From DTLC01 sp964555645 (GTDB taxonomy: Bacteria; Verrucomicrobiota; Verrucomicrobiia; Limisphaerales; DTLC01): 64,000 nucleotides of DNA. The notes under the pieces are model-generated. The model was not told the DNA's origin. It made no database searches and saw only the letters and a program-made list of their open reading frames with translations. Where the stretch lies: NCBI GenBank assembly GCA_964555645.1, contig CAZKTA010000011.1:32610-96609 (forward strand). The letters are read 5' to 3'. A program made the position numbers and the translations under genes. Positions 20,626 through 30,073 of this stretch are shown here, one piece after another (position 1 is the stretch's first letter; every line of letters starts with the position of its first letter).

Positions 20626-21059
20626 ACGACGTTTTTCGTTTTAGTTTTTTGACCCGGGCCGCGGCCAAAACCAAGCACCAGCCGCCTGTCATGCCCAAGT
20701 CACAACAAGGCACAAAGCAATGTCGGTGCCAATACATTTTACCCGCATAAATAAAGGGTTTTTGAAATCTCCACCATCAATGTGTGCGTGTGTTTCACGC
20801 GTTTTCGCGTGAATCTCACGCAAACCCGCAGTTCAACATTTATCCGCGCTGCAGCACTCTGACTTTACGGCGTTGCGACTCGGCAAAAACTCATGCGGAC
20901 TGCAGGAATTATTAGCAAGTAGATCGGACGCGACTCGTGATTAAATGCGAGATATTTAAGTTTAAGCTCACGAAAAAGTGCTAGGGCGCTCTTCTTGGCA
21001 TGCATGCTCACAACTTGGCGTTAGCCAGGCTAACCCGCACGTGTCGCTCCAGACAAGAT
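20626..21059. other. Intergenic gap upstream of the prepilin gene
   Basis: 434 bases between the end of mtnA and the start of the prepilin gene (both minus strand). It must contain the prepilin promoter. It holds one strong hairpin (20794..20813, listed separately); otherwise nothing recognisable. Confidence 0.5.
20794..20813. repeat. Perfect hairpin TTCACGCG-TTTT-CGCGTGAA
   Basis: Eight base pairs with a 4-nt T loop, about 170 nt upstream of the prepilin start codon. It could be a protein-binding palindrome or a leader hairpin. The halves resemble a ParB parS site (TTTCACGTGAAA) pulled apart by eight bases, so it is not a normal parS. Confidence 0.5.
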
Positions 21060-22238
21060 TCAGCGCTGTCGGTTATTCCCTCGTTCATGTGCGGCGCAAA
21101 GCTCCTTTCTGCGCCGCCATAATTCGGCCGGCTTAAAAATGCCAAGTGGCGTGATTATACCTGTAACAAGTTCCGGCGGCGTGACGTCGAATGCGGGATT
21201 GACCGCGCCACTAGATGGGTTAGCCACGCGGACATAAACCTGGCCTGTCTGTGAGTTTGGCTTACCGCGCCTTGCATTCCATAGCACACCCCAAGCGCCG
21301 AGTACCTCGGCTTCATCGCGCTGTTCGATTGTTATTTCGCGAGCAGATTTAAGCTGCCAGTCAAACGTTGACAATGGAACCGCTACGTAGAACGGGATGC
21401 GATGGCGCCAGGCTAACACAGCTTTCGTGTAGGTACCTATTTTGTTTGTTATCTCACCGGTGCGCGCAATGACACGGTCGCTGCCGACTATCACAAGGTC
21501 AATTTCGCCACGTTGCATGAGGTACCCGGCTGCGCTGTCTGCAATCACTTGATGCGAGATCCCCTGTTGTGCAAGCTCCCATGCTGTGAGACTTGCACCC
21601 TGAGCACGTGGTCGTGTCTCACTGCAAAAAACATGGAATCGGCGACCTGCCGCATGTGCGGCGTACATTGGTGCAGTTGCAGTTCCAACGTCAACACATG
21701 CGAGCCAACCTGCGTTACAGTGTGTTAGTATGCGCATGCCATCCCGGATGAGTGCCAGGCCGTGTCCGCCAATTGCACGGCACTGTTCGACGCTTTTGTT
21801 TGCAAATTCCTCGGCAGCAGCAAGTGCAAGTACCTGTTGCTCTGCAACAGTTTCGCCCGTCTGTATAGCCTGTTTAACTGCAAGCAGTGCGTTGAGTGGG
21901 TCAACTGCAGTTGGCCGCGCTGATTTTAGCGTTTCGAATGCGCGCTCGATATGCATGGTGAACTTTTGCAAGTTCGACCCCCGAAATGCACGTGCAGCCT
22001 GGGCAAGTCCATAAGCTGCAGCCGCTGCAATTGCGGGTGCACCGCGCACAGCCATGTTGGCAATTGCCAGGGCGGTTTCGCGGTAATTGCGCGTGTGCAA
22101 GATGTTGAACCGGTGCGGCAAAAGCCGCTGGTCAATCAACAATACCGCGTTTTGCTCAGCGTCAAATGCAACGCTGCGGTAATGCTGTGTGCGGCCTGCA
22201 ACAGTGACATTCACAAGTTGTGAACTTGCCTTTGACAT
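21060..22238 (-). CDS. mtnA: S-methyl-5-thioribose-1-phosphate isomerase
   Basis: Methionine salvage enzyme, converting methylthioribose-1-phosphate to methylthioribulose-1-phosphate. The 392-residue product carries MAVRGAPAIAAAAAYG, the catalytic Cys in LTHCNAGWLA and the catalytic Asp in IVGSDRVIARTGE, plus NKIGTYTKAVLA. It is about 40 residues longer than typical, mostly at the C-terminus. The gene is alone; no other salvage gene lies nearby. Confidence 0.92.
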   Translation of the reverse strand: MSKASSQLVNVTVAGRTQHYRSVAFDAEQNAVLLIDQRLLPHRFNILHTRNYRETALAIANMAVRGAPAIAAAAAYGLAQAARAFRGSNLQKFTMHIERAFETLKSARPTAVDPLNALLAVKQAIQTGETVAEQQVLALAAAEEFANKSVEQCRAIGGHGLALIRDGMRILTHCNAGWLACVDVGTATAPMYAAHAAGRRFHVFCSETRPRAQGASLTAWELAQQGISHQVIADSAAGYLMQRGEIDLVIVGSDRVIARTGEITNKIGTYTKAVLAWRHRIPFYVAVPLSTFDWQLKSAREITIEQRDEAEVLGAWGVLWNARRGKPNSQTGQVYVRVANPSSGAVNPAFDVTPPELVTGIITPLGIFKPAELWRRRKELCAAHERGNNRQR

Positions 22239-22356
22239 TGCACCAACGCAATTTCAATCGGCGACGACTCTGGCCGCGGCAGGCAAATGGCTGACTGGGG
22301 TTGGTTGTGTATGGCGTAGCAGCGGCGTTTACTTTGCTGCCCGGCTCAAATGACAA

Positions 22357-23364
22357 ATGAAATGTTTTGTTACAGGCGCAACCGGGTTTATCGGGTCGAA
22401 TCTTGTGCATGCACTGGTCGAGCGCGGGCACAGTGTTAAGGCGCTGGTTCGACCCGGGTCAGACACACGCGCGCTGACCGGCATCGGATTTGAGCATGTG
22501 ACCGGCGACTTATCAGATGGCCGCCTACTTGCCGAGGCGATGCGCGGATGCGACTGGTGTTTCCACGTGGCAGCGAGTTATCACCTCTGGCTGCCTGATT
22601 ACAGGCCGATGTACCGGGCAAATGTCGAGGGCACACGCACAGTGCTGGAGGCTGCGGCAAAAGCAGGCTGCACGCGCATTGTGTACACCAGCACAGTCGG
22701 CTGTGTCGGCCTACCCAAACCGCTGCATGGGAAAGTGATCCCCGCTGATGAAAATACACCGGTCTCGGTAACCCAGATGAGCAACCATTACAAACGCTCC
22801 AAATGGTTCGCCGAACAGGTTGCGCTCGAGCTAGCACGCAAGGGTTATCCGATTGTAATCGTGAACCCGACGGCGCCTGTTGGCCCGCGTGATGTGAAGC
22901 CAACGCCAACCGGGATGGTTATAGTTGATTTTCTCAACCGGCGAATGCCGGCCTATCTTGATACAGGTTTGAACTGGGTCCACGTACGCGATGTTGCAAT
23001 TGGCCATATCTTAGCAGCCGAGAAAGGTCGCATCGGTGAGCGGTACATACTCGGCCACGCTGAAGGCAACTGGACAATGCAACAAACCTTAAAAGTGCTC
23101 GAGGAGTTGACCGGCATACCGGCTCCGCGGCTTCGGATTCCGTTCTGGGTGGCTCTGACCGCCGGTTACATTAGCGAAGCGCTTGCGGCACTGACAGGTA
23201 AACCACCCCGCGCACCGCTTGCAGGTGTACGAATGGCAAGATACAAAATGTGGTTTAACCCGGCAAAGGCAACTCGTGAACTTGGCATGCCGCAAACGCC
23301 TCTTCACCAAGCGTTTACGGACGCAATTGAATGGTTCCGTGCCAATGGTTACCTGCGCGCGTAG
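22357..23364 (+). CDS. hpnA: NAD-dependent epimerase, hopanoid-associated (HpnA-like)
   Basis: Short-chain dehydrogenase/epimerase of the extended SDR group. The 335-residue protein has TGATGFIGSNLVHAL (NAD-binding), HVAASYHLW, TSTVGCVGLP, the active-site NHYKRSKWFAE (Tyr-x3-Lys) and a C-terminal substrate domain. VAASYHLWLPD and SNHYKRSK fit the family called hopanoid-associated sugar epimerase (HpnA), though no other hopanoid gene is visible here. The 3' end overlaps the 3' end of def on the opposite strand by 16 nt. Confidence 0.8.
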   Translation: MKCFVTGATGFIGSNLVHALVERGHSVKALVRPGSDTRALTGIGFEHVTGDLSDGRLLAEAMRGCDWCFHVAASYHLWLPDYRPMYRANVEGTRTVLEAAAKAGCTRIVYTSTVGCVGLPKPLHGKVIPADENTPVSVTQMSNHYKRSKWFAEQVALELARKGYPIVIVNPTAPVGPRDVKPTPTGMVIVDFLNRRMPAYLDTGLNWVHVRDVAIGHILAAEKGRIGERYILGHAEGNWTMQQTLKVLEELTGIPAPRLRIPFWVALTAGYISEALAALTGKPPRAPLAGVRMARYKMWFNPAKATRELGMPQTPLHQAFTDAIEWFRANGYLRA

Positions 23365-23948
23365 GTTGCCTCTGGTTGGGTTTTGTTGCGCAGGGCAGCC
23401 TTCGTTGCTGCTTGCAGCGCAGTAAGTCGCTCTCTGAATTCTTCTTTGGCAGCCTTGCTCATTCTGTCAATGAACAATATCCCGCGCAGGTGGTCAGTTT
23501 CGTGCTGAATCACACGCGCTAGCAGGCCGCTGCACCTGAATTCGAGCTGGTTACCTTCCAAGTCTAGTGCAACTACGTCAACAGATTCTGCCCTGGCGAT
23601 GTCAGCGTAAATTTCGGGAAAACTCAGGCAACCTTCCGCACTGGTAACTGAGCTACCAAGCAGTTTAAGCTCCGGATTGATAAGGACCATTGGCATAAAC
23701 CTGGTTGGGTCAACCTCCTCACCACGCAGGTACAGTTTTGACGGTCTATCAGTTACGCCGCGCACATCGATCACTGTAAGCGCCACTGGCCGACCCACTT
23801 GATGTGCAGCTAGGCCAATGCCTTTTTCGGCGTGCATGGTCTGGAGCATGTGATGCGCAAACTGCCGCAGCTCGCTCGTCACAGCGCTAATTTTTGCGCC
23901 TTTTTCCCTGAGTACAGGGTGACCATATTTGACAACTTCAAGGGTCAT
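23349..23948 (-). CDS. def: Peptide deformylase
   Basis: Removes the formyl group from nascent N-terminal methionine. All three motifs are present in the 199-residue protein: GIGLAAHQVG (motif 1), EGCLSFPE (motif 2, metal Cys) and QHETDHLRG (motif 3, HExxH-type His ligands). The C-terminus is about 20 residues longer than the E. coli enzyme and basic. It is the last gene of a minus-strand series comB-parB-def and meets hpnA tail to tail. Confidence 0.95.
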   Translation of the reverse strand: MTLEVVKYGHPVLREKGAKISAVTSELRQFAHHMLQTMHAEKGIGLAAHQVGRPVALTVIDVRGVTDRPSKLYLRGEEVDPTRFMPMVLINPELKLLGSSVTSAEGCLSFPEIYADIARAESVDVVALDLEGNQLEFRCSGLLARVIQHETDHLRGILFIDRMSKAAKEEFRERLTALQAATKAALRNKTQPEATYARR

Positions 23949-24038
23949 TGTTGGTGTTCAATCTGGCGCCTGGTGTGGCACTGGCACTTTTGCATCGCGC
24001 CACCTGGCATTGATCTGATTCATGCATTTACCATGGCG

Positions 24039-24962
24039 TTAATCTACACTCACACCTGCAATTTGCAAAATCCGCTCCAGGTCTGCGTCACTGTAAAAAT
24101 GAATTTCCACTGAGCCTTTGCCTTCGTGGTAATGAAGATTAACCTTCGTACCGAACCGCTCCTGCAGGCGCGTTTCAAGCTCAAGCAGGTGCGCATCTGC
24201 AGACGCAATCGAGCCGGGTTTTCTACCAGGGCGTAATCCTTGGCGCAATTGTACGCGGGACACAATCCGCTCGGTTTGGCGAACACTCAATGCTTCCTTG
24301 ATCACACGCCGAGCGAGTAACACCTGCTGTTTTTCATCTGCCAAACCAAGGATAACTTTTGCGTGCCCGACTGAGAGGCGGCCATCGCGTATGTAGTTTT
24401 GTATTTCCGGGGCAAGCTTCAACAGACGCAATGCATTCGCCACAACAGCACGGCTTTTACCGACTCTGGCAGCTACATCTTCCTGAGTGAGATTGAATAA
24501 TCCAATTAACTGTGCGTATCCCTGAGCTTCCTCGATCGGGTTGAGGTTCTCGCGTTGCAGGTTTTCGATTAGCGACAGCTCCAGCACTGCACGGTCGTCT
24601 GCATCACGAACAATAACCGGCACTTCGCTCAACCCGAGCAACTGCGCTGCACGCCACCTGCGTTCGCCCGCAATAAGCTCGAAATGCTCGCCACGTACCC
24701 GGACAATCAACGGTTGTAACACACCGCGTTCACGGATCGAGTCGGCAAGCTCACGAAGTGCTTCCTCGTCGAAATCTTTCCGGGGTTGCAATGGGCTGGA
24801 CCGGATCCGGTCCAACGGCACATGTTGCACGCGCTCGGCCGGTGCCGGTTCCGATGTCTGAGCCGGCCCGGCGCTTGGCACGGCTTGACTCTGCGGTTGC
24901 GGCGTGGCTGTTGCGCCGCTTAATAGTGCACCCAAACCGCGTCCCAAAGCTGGCTTTGGCAT
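24039..24962 (-). CDS. parB: Chromosome-partitioning ParB-family protein
   Basis: Binds parS and uses CTP to load as a sliding clamp at the origin region. The 307-residue product begins KPALGRGLGALL (ParA-interacting N-terminal tail), then the CTP-binding domain with LRELADSIRERGVLQPLIV and ELIAGERRWRAAQ, SLIENLQRENLNPIEEA, the helix-turn-helix LTQEDVAARVGKSRAVVAN, and a C-terminal dimer domain. No parA lies beside it in this window, unlike in most bacteria. No exact parS sequence was seen. Confidence 0.93.
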   Translation of the reverse strand: MPKPALGRGLGALLSGATATPQPQSQAVPSAGPAQTSEPAPAERVQHVPLDRIRSSPLQPRKDFDEEALRELADSIRERGVLQPLIVRVRGEHFELIAGERRWRAAQLLGLSEVPVIVRDADDRAVLELSLIENLQRENLNPIEEAQGYAQLIGLFNLTQEDVAARVGKSRAVVANALRLLKLAPEIQNYIRDGRLSVGHAKVILGLADEKQQVLLARRVIKEALSVRQTERIVSRVQLRQGLRPGRKPGSIASADAHLLELETRLQERFGTKVNLHYHEGKGSVEIHFYSDADLERILQIAGVSVD

Positions 24963-25081
24963 GGCCCAAACCTGCCAGACGTACCCGCCATGTCAACGCA
25001 AACGATGTGCATCTATCTGCAAAGTGACCGATAACCATTCGCGCGCGCGCGTAGGTGTGACAGCTCGTGAGGTAAATCCGG

Positions 25082-25843
25082 TTACGCCTCACGCAGCACG
25101 GTCTGGTGGTTACCAAGCCGCGCGACCAACTCATAAACGTTCATGCGCAGACAAAATGCAACGTCATCACGCAGCTCTGGCACACCAAGTAATCGCCGCG
25201 CATTGCTGGATAAGCCCGCCAACTGGCTGAGGTCACCCCTGAAGCATGACCAGAGCGTGCGTGCTATCTGCGCCGAGTCAGCGATTTGCCCGCGTTCATA
25301 ATACTGCCACACCAGGTCACAAAGTGCACCGGCAGCAACTGCATCTTCCAAAGCAGCCTGGTCGAAGGTGCCACTACAGACGATTAGCAGTTGTTGGGCT
25401 GGCTTGCTCAGCAGCCGGCGCGCCGTTGCGGCGACATTTAGAAATGAACATGCATAAACCGCTTGTGCATTTGCACATGCCTGAAATGCACGAGTGCCGT
25501 TTGTTGTTGTCATGACGATGGTTTTGCCGGCAACTATATCGGCACCGTATTCACGTGGTGAATTGCCAAGGTTGAATTCGATCCCACCGGTCAGGTTTGC
25601 ACCTATCCGCACGCCGTTTCGCTCACCCCCAAGCAACACGGCTGGCTGCGCCAGTTTCAGCGCCAACGCATCGGCGATGTCAGTAACCGGAACAATTGCT
25701 GCAGCACCGTTGGCAAGCGCAGTCACAATTGTGCTTGTAAACCGCAACACGTCGAACACAACACAGGTTGTTTCGCTCAGGTCGCGCCCTTTCAGAGCAG
25801 CGAATTCTGCGGGGGTAAAAAGTACTTCCAATGTTGGTCTCAT
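25082..25843 (-). CDS. comB: 2-phosphosulfolactate phosphatase family protein
   Basis: ComB hydrolyses 2-phosphosulfolactate in the coenzyme M/sulfolactate pathway; in bacteria its role is often unclear. The 253-residue protein has CVVFDVLRFTSTIVTAL (Asp near residue 30), LLGGERNG, FNLGNSPREY, TTTNGTRAF and SFLNVAATA, the recurrent motifs of the family. It follows ogg by 33 nt in the same direction. I see no comA or comC nearby. Confidence 0.88.
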   Translation of the reverse strand: MRPTLEVLFTPAEFAALKGRDLSETTCVVFDVLRFTSTIVTALANGAAAIVPVTDIADALALKLAQPAVLLGGERNGVRIGANLTGGIEFNLGNSPREYGADIVAGKTIVMTTTNGTRAFQACANAQAVYACSFLNVAATARRLLSKPAQQLLIVCSGTFDQAALEDAVAAGALCDLVWQYYERGQIADSAQIARTLWSCFRGDLSQLAGLSSNARRLLGVPELRDDVAFCLRMNVYELVARLGNHQTVLREA

Positions 25844-25876
25844 ATTGCGTTTTTGATAGGCAAAATGTTAGGGTGG

Positions 25877-26827
25877 TTACCTGCGGCGAAATTTTGCGAT
25901 GCATAGCTTGCATTCAGCCGACTCAGCCTTGTGCGCAACGCATCCTGGCACCTCGAGCATTGTGTGCCGGTCAGCGTACATGCGCACGTAATGATAAAGG
26001 TATTGCTGGGCATAGCCTGCAAATGGCCCAAAGTGCCTCTGGATAAAGTCGGCAAGTTCACCGTGCGACATTCTTCGTCCGGCGAAGTAAAAATCGCGCA
26101 ATGCACGCAATACCCACACATCAATCGGGAACGCACGCTGAAACCCATATGCAAACAGCAACACACAATCTGCAATTTTCGGTCCCACACCGGGTAACTT
26201 GAGTAGTTTTCTTCTTGCATCTTCGTACGAGCAATTGCCAAGTGCCGCAAGGTTCAGCTCCCGATTTACAACTGCTCTTGCGGCAGCAAGTACATACGGC
26301 GCACGAAATCCAACCTTACACTCACGCAACTGGCGCTCGGTCAGTAACGCGATTCTTTCCGGCGTTGGGAATGCGAATGCAGTGGGGTACCCTTCTGGCG
26401 TTGTGACCCGTTGGCCGTACCGCGCACAAATGACAGCTACGAGCTGTTTGATCCTCCGAATCTGGTTGTTCGCCGATAAAATGAATGATGCGAGGCACTC
26501 CCACGGGTCTTGCCGCAACAGGCGCAAGCCCCGGCACGCTGCAACAGCCGCACGCATCGGTGTGTCTTTCGGAAATGTAGCCAGCACATCGTCAAGGTTG
26601 ACTTCGATTTGCAGATAGCTCGCAAGCCAATCCCAATTTTTAACCGGACGCGCTGCCTGTGCTGCGATCCCGTCATTGCGGTTTTCCAACCGAACCCAAT
26701 TGCGTCCTATCACACCGACCCAGCCGGTGCCATCTGGTTCCCACCGAAAAACCTGACCCGAGTTCAAAGTAACAGCCAGGTCATAGTCTTTTACTGCGAA
26801 AAATGTTGTGGTTGACGAGCGGTTCAT
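25877..26827 (-). CDS. ogg: 8-oxoguanine DNA glycosylase (OGG1 type)
   Basis: Base-excision repair enzyme for oxidised guanine. The 316-residue protein has the OGG N-terminal domain (LNSGQVFRWEPDGTGW), SFILSANNQIRRIKQLV, and the helix-hairpin-helix GPD motif LPGVGPKIADCVLLFAYG with the catalytic Lys, followed by PIDVWVLRAL with the catalytic Asp. C-terminal cysteines (CVAHKAESAECKLC) are extra. Its ATG directly abuts the stop of the upstream PAP2-GT39 gene (TGAATG), so translation is probably coupled. Confidence 0.9.
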   Translation of the reverse strand: MNRSSTTTFFAVKDYDLAVTLNSGQVFRWEPDGTGWVGVIGRNWVRLENRNDGIAAQAARPVKNWDWLASYLQIEVNLDDVLATFPKDTPMRAAVAACRGLRLLRQDPWECLASFILSANNQIRRIKQLVAVICARYGQRVTTPEGYPTAFAFPTPERIALLTERQLRECKVGFRAPYVLAAARAVVNRELNLAALGNCSYEDARRKLLKLPGVGPKIADCVLLFAYGFQRAFPIDVWVLRALRDFYFAGRRMSHGELADFIQRHFGPFAGYAQQYLYHYVRMYADRHTMLEVPGCVAHKAESAECKLCIAKFRRR

Positions 26828-29053
26828 TCAATGCAGATTGCGGCACTCCCACAACTGAAACCACCAATACGGCCTACCCCGATAACGCGCATTAAACACA
26901 CCCAGGTCGTGCACAGACTCGAACCGTCGACGTATAACTTCCCGACACGGTTTCGGCTGCGGAGGCGGGTCGGTGTCGCGCTTTGGTCTTGGCAAAGGTT
27001 CGAAGTAGATTGCGTTTTGGCCTTTGCGATTCGCGTACCTGTAATTGGGCAGGAAAAAGAATTGGTTGTGCGGCCGCTCCGACTCGATGCAGTACACAAG
27101 TGGTACGTCGCGGACTGCCTTTTTTGCCTCAGGCAGATAAAAAGTAATTTCGCTCACGTACGTGTAATGTGGGGCGATAATAAACGTTGGCGTGCCGGTT
27201 GCAGCCTCGAGTCGTGCGCGTGTCTGCCCCACGATTCCAGCCAGTTCACGCCACGCGCGCACGCGCCGCAGCGGGTCCATCGCAACAGGCAGCGGTCGTC
27301 CAGTTATGGTTCTGACAAGGTCGGTCTCATGAAGCACAGCAACTACAACAAACCCGAGTAGCAGCCCGGCGTATAAACCTGCTCGGGCGAGTTTGTTTGG
27401 ACGCTGCCTGTTAAAGTACAGAACCATGAGGCAAAACAACGGCAACACGCCCGGTGCAATCCAGTTCGGCAACACTCGAGCATGGAATGATTGCACCAGG
27501 TACAACACAAACACGGGTGCGCCCATGCTGAAACAATAAAGCAGCAGCGGATCATGCCGACCGCCCCTACGCCAAAACAAAAACGCAGCGCATGTCATTC
27601 CCAAGAAAAACACCGGGTTCAGGACTGCGGCTTCCGTTCCAATAAAATCAAACACGTACCGCAAGGTAAATCTGATCGGTTGGGTAAAGTCGCCGCGCTC
27701 AGCCAGGTGCGTGATGGTTGGCCAGCCGTGCTGCGCATTCCAGATGAGCACCGGCAGCGCGCAGAATAAATTCACAAGCAACGCAAGGTATGGACCCGGC
27801 TTTCGCAAGTGAATGCGCGCCGCCGGCCATAAAATAAAAAATACGGCCCAGCATACCAACTGCATAAGTGCGGTGTACTTGCTCAAGAACCCGAACCCCA
27901 TTAACAGGCCAACCAACAGCCAGTCTTGGGTTCGGCCCTCAGGTTGTACCGCGCGCCAACCCACTACCATTGCAGCAGTCCAAAACAATACGTTCAACGG
28001 ATCAACTGTGAGCAATGTTGCGCCAACGGCCAGCAACGGTGTTGTTGCTGCTATCAAAACCATTATGCAACCAAGTTGTGCGCTTGCCACACGGGCAAAA
28101 AACCGAACGAGCATCACGCCGATCACAGCCAAGATAACAGGTGCAAAGAACCGCACCCCGAACTCATTGTCGCCCCACAACAGGGTGCCGACGCGCTGCG
28201 TGTACGCGATCATGGGCGGTTTGCTGTAGTACGACAGCGCAAGGTGTTTGGACCAGACCCACTGATATGCTTCGTCGCCAGACAACTCGATCTTGCCGGA
28301 CCCGATGTAAAGCAACCGGCCAACAAACATTAGAGTGATCAACACGTATGCAAGTCGCAGCCAGTGCTGTTCAGGCTTGTATTGTTGTTCAGCAGGTGCG
28401 GTTCGGAGCAAATTCTGCGCGATTTTTTGCTCGGTAAGTGCAGTGCTTGACAGGTCAAGTTCAGGTTGCAACAGCCATGGGAGTCTTCGCCACCAGATCG
28501 GGAACCATTTGCGCCCGATCCAAACCCATAACACACTCGACGTCCACAGCGCCCATGCGCCATAACCCGCCCCAACAATCCAGCCCACAAGCACGTCGCT
28601 CGGGTAATGCACACCGTTGTAAATGCGTGAAAAACCGATCGCTATTGCCAGTGGTAGCATCACCCAGAGACTGCGCCGCCAGAACATGAAAAGCATCATC
28701 GTAGAAGCTGCCCAGTTAAAGGCATGTGCAGAAGGCATGCTGCCCGAACGCGATTTGCTCACTAGCACGTTAATCCCCTCAACTACCCAACAGGGGCGTT
28801 CGCGTCCGATCAAATGCTTGAGCGTGTTGCAAATCAACGGGTCGCCAATCATCAAAGCGGGCACGATCAAAAGCAGTGCAACCCGGCCGCGTCTGCCGCA
28901 CTTTACTGCGATAAAGAGGCAAAACAACACAACTGCCGGCACAAACAACGGGTTGTGACTCAACCGCGGCATCAACCAGTCAAAGACCGGATTGCTCAAT
29001 TCGATGTTAAAGAACCGCAACAGCGCAGTATCGAGTGTTTCCGCCCAATTCAT
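26828..29053 (-). CDS. PAP2 phosphatase - GT39-type glycosyltransferase fusion
   Basis: A 741-residue membrane protein with two domains. Residues about 1-190 form a PAP2 lipid phosphatase with the three motifs KHLIGRERP, MPSAHAFNW and SRIYNGVHYPSD. Residues about 235-600 form an ArnT/PMT-like glycosyltransferase: GDEAYQW, YYSKPPMIAY, then about ten membrane helices; a soluble C-terminal tail follows. Together they could handle polyprenyl-phosphate sugars: the GT39 part uses such donors and the PAP2 part can dephosphorylate the carrier; that coupling is inference. I chose the ATG at 29053; a TTG at 29080 is possible. First gene of a GT39-ogg-comB run. Confidence 0.85.
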   Translation of the reverse strand: MNWAETLDTALLRFFNIELSNPVFDWLMPRLSHNPLFVPAVVLFCLFIAVKCGRRGRVALLLIVPALMIGDPLICNTLKHLIGRERPCWVVEGINVLVSKSRSGSMPSAHAFNWAASTMMLFMFWRRSLWVMLPLAIAIGFSRIYNGVHYPSDVLVGWIVGAGYGAWALWTSSVLWVWIGRKWFPIWWRRLPWLLQPELDLSSTALTEQKIAQNLLRTAPAEQQYKPEQHWLRLAYVLITLMFVGRLLYIGSGKIELSGDEAYQWVWSKHLALSYYSKPPMIAYTQRVGTLLWGDNEFGVRFFAPVILAVIGVMLVRFFARVASAQLGCIMVLIAATTPLLAVGATLLTVDPLNVLFWTAAMVVGWRAVQPEGRTQDWLLVGLLMGFGFLSKYTALMQLVCWAVFFILWPAARIHLRKPGPYLALLVNLFCALPVLIWNAQHGWPTITHLAERGDFTQPIRFTLRYVFDFIGTEAAVLNPVFFLGMTCAAFLFWRRGGRHDPLLLYCFSMGAPVFVLYLVQSFHARVLPNWIAPGVLPLFCLMVLYFNRQRPNKLARAGLYAGLLLGFVVVAVLHETDLVRTITGRPLPVAMDPLRRVRAWRELAGIVGQTRARLEAATGTPTFIIAPHYTYVSEITFYLPEAKKAVRDVPLVYCIESERPHNQFFFLPNYRYANRKGQNAIYFEPLPRPKRDTDPPPQPKPCREVIRRRFESVHDLGVFNARYRGRPYWWFQLWECRNLH

Positions 29054-29131
29054 TTGTGCAACTGTAGCAGATGCGAGCAAGACTTGAAATTCGATTAGCT
29101 GCGGTCGTTCTGGCGTGCGCCTGACCGCTGT

Positions 29132-30049
29132 TCAGCGTTCGTGTGCGCGGCTGATAATCCTGCGCCAGAACAAGTATGAATTGTAGCGTTCTTTGCTGAT
29201 TGCACCGGTGCCAACGGCCGCCCTGATGGCACAGTCTGGTTCTTGAGTGTGCGAACAGTCGTTGAACTGACAGTTCAGCGTGTTGAACTCGCGGTACAAC
29301 TTTTGTAATTCATCCGGGGCAACCCATTGGGGTAGGTCAACCTTTTGGAATCCAGGGGTATCAGCAATCCAACCGCCATTCGGGTTCGGCAAAAGCCTGA
29401 GTTCGGTTGTTGTATGCTTACCGCGGCCGGTTTTTTCGCTGACTTCGCGGACGCGTAGGTTTGCCTCGGCAATAACGGCGTTCAGCAACGATGATTTTCC
29501 TACCCCAGACGGTCCCGCCAGCACGACCACACTGCCCCTTAACGCACGGTAGAATTCTTCCAAACCAGCGCCGGTACGGGCACTGGCACAAATGACGGGG
29601 TAACCAAGTGCTGCGTAAAGTTTAACCCAGCTGTCAAACTTAGTCTGTTGCCGTTTACGCACCAAATCGGTTTTTGCCAGCACAATCGTGGCGGGCAAAC
29701 GGAAGCATTCAGCCAACACAAGCAGGCCGTCCAAAGTGAAGCTGCTGAAGTCAGGTTCACGCCAGCTCACTACAATCACCAGCTTGTCAACATTTGCCAC
29801 ACGCGGTTTGGGCAGAAGGTTTTTCCGCTCTTGAACTGTTTCAATTGCAAGTTCAGTAGCCGACGTTTGCCTGCCTAAAACCCAATCGCCTACATACAGG
29901 TTTGTATCGCACAGCTCGAGTTTGCCGCGCAACACACCCGTGTAGGTACATTGGTGGTCAGGGGACCATACTTCGATTTTTGCCCCTGCACGGCATACAA
30001 CCAAGCCACGTAACATGCACTGGCCGTTCCCAGATGTAGTTTGGTGCAT
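29132..30049 (-). CDS. rsgA: Ribosome small-subunit-dependent GTPase A
   Basis: Circularly permuted GTPase acting in late 30S maturation. The 305-residue protein shows the permuted order: G4-like VLAKTDLV first, then G1 LAGPSGVGKSSLLN, and G3 ADTPGFQKVDL. An OB-fold precedes them, and a C-terminal zinc knuckle follows (CQFNDCSHTQEPDCAI). Start options are the ATG at 30049 or a second ATG at 30016; I give the longer. The gene follows the TtuA-like gene by 24 nt on the same strand. Confidence 0.92.
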   Translation of the reverse strand: MHQTTSGNGQCMLRGLVVCRAGAKIEVWSPDHQCTYTGVLRGKLELCDTNLYVGDWVLGRQTSATELAIETVQERKNLLPKPRVANVDKLVIVVSWREPDFSSFTLDGLLVLAECFRLPATIVLAKTDLVRKRQQTKFDSWVKLYAALGYPVICASARTGAGLEEFYRALRGSVVVLAGPSGVGKSSLLNAVIAEANLRVREVSEKTGRGKHTTTELRLLPNPNGGWIADTPGFQKVDLPQWVAPDELQKLYREFNTLNCQFNDCSHTQEPDCAIRAAVGTGAISKERYNSYLFWRRIISRAHER

Positions 30050-30073
30050 AAATTGGTGACACAAGTTGATTCA

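Noticed and set aside
20792..20815. Possible parS site
   Set aside because: The half-sites TTCACG and CGTGAA are separated by eight extra bases, so it does not match the 16-nt parS palindrome.
24039..25134. parA next to parB
   Set aside because: No ParA-type Walker motif is encoded on either side; the neighbours are def and comB.
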